Of a stretch of DNA of 5,734 nucleotides, positions 4,107 to 5,734 are shown piece by piece. Location: contig JAETNO010000056.1 of NCBI GenBank assembly GCA_021768245.1, positions 1 to 5,734 of the forward strand, read 5' to 3'. This stretch comes from Bacteroidaceae bacterium (GTDB lineage Bacteria > Bacteroidota > Bacteroidia > Bacteroidales > Muribaculaceae). The first letter of the stretch is position 1. Each line of letters starts with the position of its first letter. Below the pieces are notes generated by a model. That model was not told the origin of the DNA. It saw only the letters and a program-made list of their open reading frames with translations, and did not search any database. A program made the translations under genes and the position numbers.

Positions 4107-5734
4107 ATGGCAGGAATCAAAGAAGAAAAGAAAATCTATTTAGTCGGCATTTATTGCCGCTTATCTAAAGACGATGGTACGGATAACGAGAGTGCGAGCA
4201 TTGCGACACAGAAATCCATCCTCACGGATTATGTGAAAAAGCAGGGATGGCACATAGCAAAAACGTATGTGGACGATGGTTATTCTGGTACAAATTTCCA
4301 AAGACCAAGTTTCCAGAATATGATAAAAGACATTGAAAGCGGTCTGATAAACTGCGTGATTACGAAAGATTTATCCCGTCTGGGGAGAAACTATCTTGAT
4401 TGTGGGTTATACATATCTGTTAAGATAAAATCGGCATATCGGGCGAGGTTTCAACAGGGGAAATTCATGGGAACTACCGCCCCTTATGGCTATATCAAAG
4501 ACCCTGCCGACCACAACCATCTGCTGATAGATGATAAAGTGGCACATGTTGTAAAAGAGATATTCGACCTTGCATTAAAAGGGAATGGAGTTGCCAAAAT
4601 TTGCAGACATCTTAATAAACAGCATATCCTACGCCCTGCCGCTTATGCGGCGGAGCGTGGCGAAACAGGCTTTGAACGTCATTTTGAGGGGAACGAGGAC
4701 AAACGCTATATTTGGAGTGGGAACAGCGTGAGGAGCATTTTAAGAAGCCCGATATATGCGGGAAATCTTGTAGGCTACAAACGGATTGCCGCCAATATGA
4801 AAAGCAAGAAACGCCCCTCTAAGCTGCCCGAAGAATGGGAAGTGATACCCAATACCCATGAGGGAATAGTCACGCAGGAGGAATTTGATATTGTCCAACA
4901 GCTTATTACAAGTCGTAGGCTTCCACAGAACAAGGGAGGATTTGTAAATATTTTTGCAGGCGTTATCAAGTGTGTGGACTGCGGATGTGCTCTGCGGGCA
5001 ATGAACGTACACAGGAGGAAACGCCCAGAGATTATCGACTGTGTACAGTATTCATGTAATAATTATGCAAGAAACGGAAGAAGCGAGTGTAGTGCCCACA
5101 ATATAGAAGCAAGGGATTTATTCAATGCCGTTCTTGCCGACATCAACTGTTTTGCGGATATGGCAGTGAATGATGAAAAGGCGGTCAGGGCCATAGAAAA
5201 GCGGCTCACGGAAACAGACCAGAGCAGGGCGAAAGCATTAGAGAAAGAACGTAAGAAGCTGAACAAACGCCTTGCGGAACTGGACAGGCTGTTTTCCTCT
5301 CTCTACGAGGATAAGGTCATGGAGCGTATTACCGAGCGGAATTTTGAGATGATGTCGGGGAAATACCAGAAAGAGCAGCTTGAAATTGAAGCAAGGCTGA
5401 AAGAGGTGACGGAAACTCTTAATGAAAGCTACGAGAAATCACGGGGAATCCGTGACTTCCTCGCCCTTATCCGAAATTATCAAGGCTTAAAAGAACTGGA
5501 TGCAACAGTTATAAACGCACTCATAGACAAGATACTTGTTTCGGAGCGTGAGAAGATGGCAGACGGAACAGTGAAGCAGGAAATCAAGATTTACTATAAA
5601 TTCATCGGCTTTGTCGATGAATTACATATCATACCTACAAAACGGTGGGCAGCAATGCCCGCTAAAAATTGTACGGTGTGCGGCGTTGAATATGTCCCGG
5701 GCTCTGGTGCATCAAGGTATTGTCCTGCTTGTGC
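4107..5734 (+). CDS. large serine recombinase (TnpX/Tn4451-like), partial at right edge, with probable internal in-frame deletion
   Basis: The frame is open for 542 codons to the window edge. Enzymes of this family excise and integrate elements through a serine-DNA intermediate. YCRLS (16-20) gives the nucleophile Ser20, and KDLSRLGRN (87-95) gives the conserved Asp88, Arg91 and Arg94. The recombinase domain spans ~120-270 (APYGY, SVRSILRSPIYAGN). A zinc ribbon uses C289/C292 and C317/C328. A charged coiled coil covers ~355-445. A DUF4368-like region (455-505) leads to a second CxxC...CxxC pair at 522/525/539/542. At residues 103-104 (nt ~4413-4418), GRNYLDCGLYI joins directly to SVKIKSAYRARFQ. 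Relatives usually have about 40-45 residues here: FFPE..., the final catalytic-domain strand and the start of the long E helix. The reading frame is kept, but the catalytic domain should be broken. GGAGG at 4093-4097 supports ATG 4107. Confidence 0.9.
   Translation, partial: MAGIKEEKKIYLVGIYCRLSKDDGTDNESASIATQKSILTDYVKKQGWHIAKTYVDDGYSGTNFQRPSFQNMIKDIESGLINCVITKDLSRLGRNYLDCGLYISVKIKSAYRARFQQGKFMGTTAPYGYIKDPADHNHLLIDDKVAHVVKEIFDLALKGNGVAKICRHLNKQHILRPAAYAAERGETGFERHFEGNEDKRYIWSGNSVRSILRSPIYAGNLVGYKRIAANMKSKKRPSKLPEEWEVIPNTHEGIVTQEEFDIVQQLITSRRLPQNKGGFVNIFAGVIKCVDCGCALRAMNVHRRKRPEIIDCVQYSCNNYARNGRSECSAHNIEARDLFNAVLADINCFADMAVNDEKAVRAIEKRLTETDQSRAKALEKERKKLNKRLAELDRLFSSLYEDKVMERITERNFEMMSGKYQKEQLEIEARLKEVTETLNESYEKSRGIRDFLALIRNYQGLKELDATVINALIDKILVSEREKMADGTVKQEIKIYYKFIGFVDELHIIPTKRWAAMPAKNCTVCGVEYVPGSGASRYCPAC

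Noticed and set aside
4395..4445. Frameshift or stop in the recombinase gene
   Set aside because: I translated the frame codon by codon from 4107 to the window end and found no stop. The anomaly is an in-frame loss, not a frameshift.

Overview
The window reads as part of an integrative mobilizable element (or the mobilization and integration module of a larger conjugative transposon) from a gut-type Clostridia, most likely Lachnospiraceae or Ruminococcaceae. The grounds are strong AGGAGG-type ribosome binding sites, moderate GC, and a gene set typical of those elements: RepA-like helicase, MobV relaxase, ParB-like protein, YdbC/PC4-type small protein and a large serine recombinase. The host assignment is inferred from family knowledge, not from a chromosomal marker. 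All convincing genes are on the + strand.

Layout. Positions 1-134 hold the possible tail of an upstream gene and a 28-codon ORF with a strong RBS that overlaps the helicase start. A RepA/AAA_25-type ATPase follows (135-1160). Positions 1161-1684 hold no gene but are dense in structure. Four copies of a ~44-bp composite repeat lie there, each with three 9-bp iteron-like units plus a GGATACCC box. Two point right (1101-1144, inside the helicase 3' end, and 1199-1242) and two point left (1521-1564 and 1599-1642). Between them, on the minus strand, is an oriT closely resembling that of pMV158, with a predicted nick between 1383 and 1382. Next come the MobV relaxase (1685-2650), a ParB-like protein (2659-3513), a YdbC/PC4-like protein (3559-3789), a small basic conserved protein of unknown function (best start 3861, to 4052), and a large serine recombinase that runs off the right edge (4107-5734).

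How it may work together. The recombinase would excise and integrate the element. The relaxase would nick the minus strand at oriT and pilot the strand into the conjugation machinery of a helper element; no coupling protein or mating-pair genes are seen. The helicase and iteron-like repeats suggest replication or strand unwinding of the excised circle. ParB and the PC4-like protein may assist DNA handling. With the nick on the minus strand, the helicase side would enter the recipient first and the relaxase gene last.

Most notable points. (1) The recombinase reads in frame throughout but appears to lack about 40-45 residues between its catalytic arginines and the long E helix, so it is probably defective. 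(2) A well-conserved pMV158-type oriT is matched to a relaxase that keeps His22 and the H-E-H-H metal site. (3) Four mirror-arranged composite iterons flank oriT, one of which encodes the end of the helicase. I do not see a wholly new system; the repeat-oriT arrangement is the part least explained by known families.
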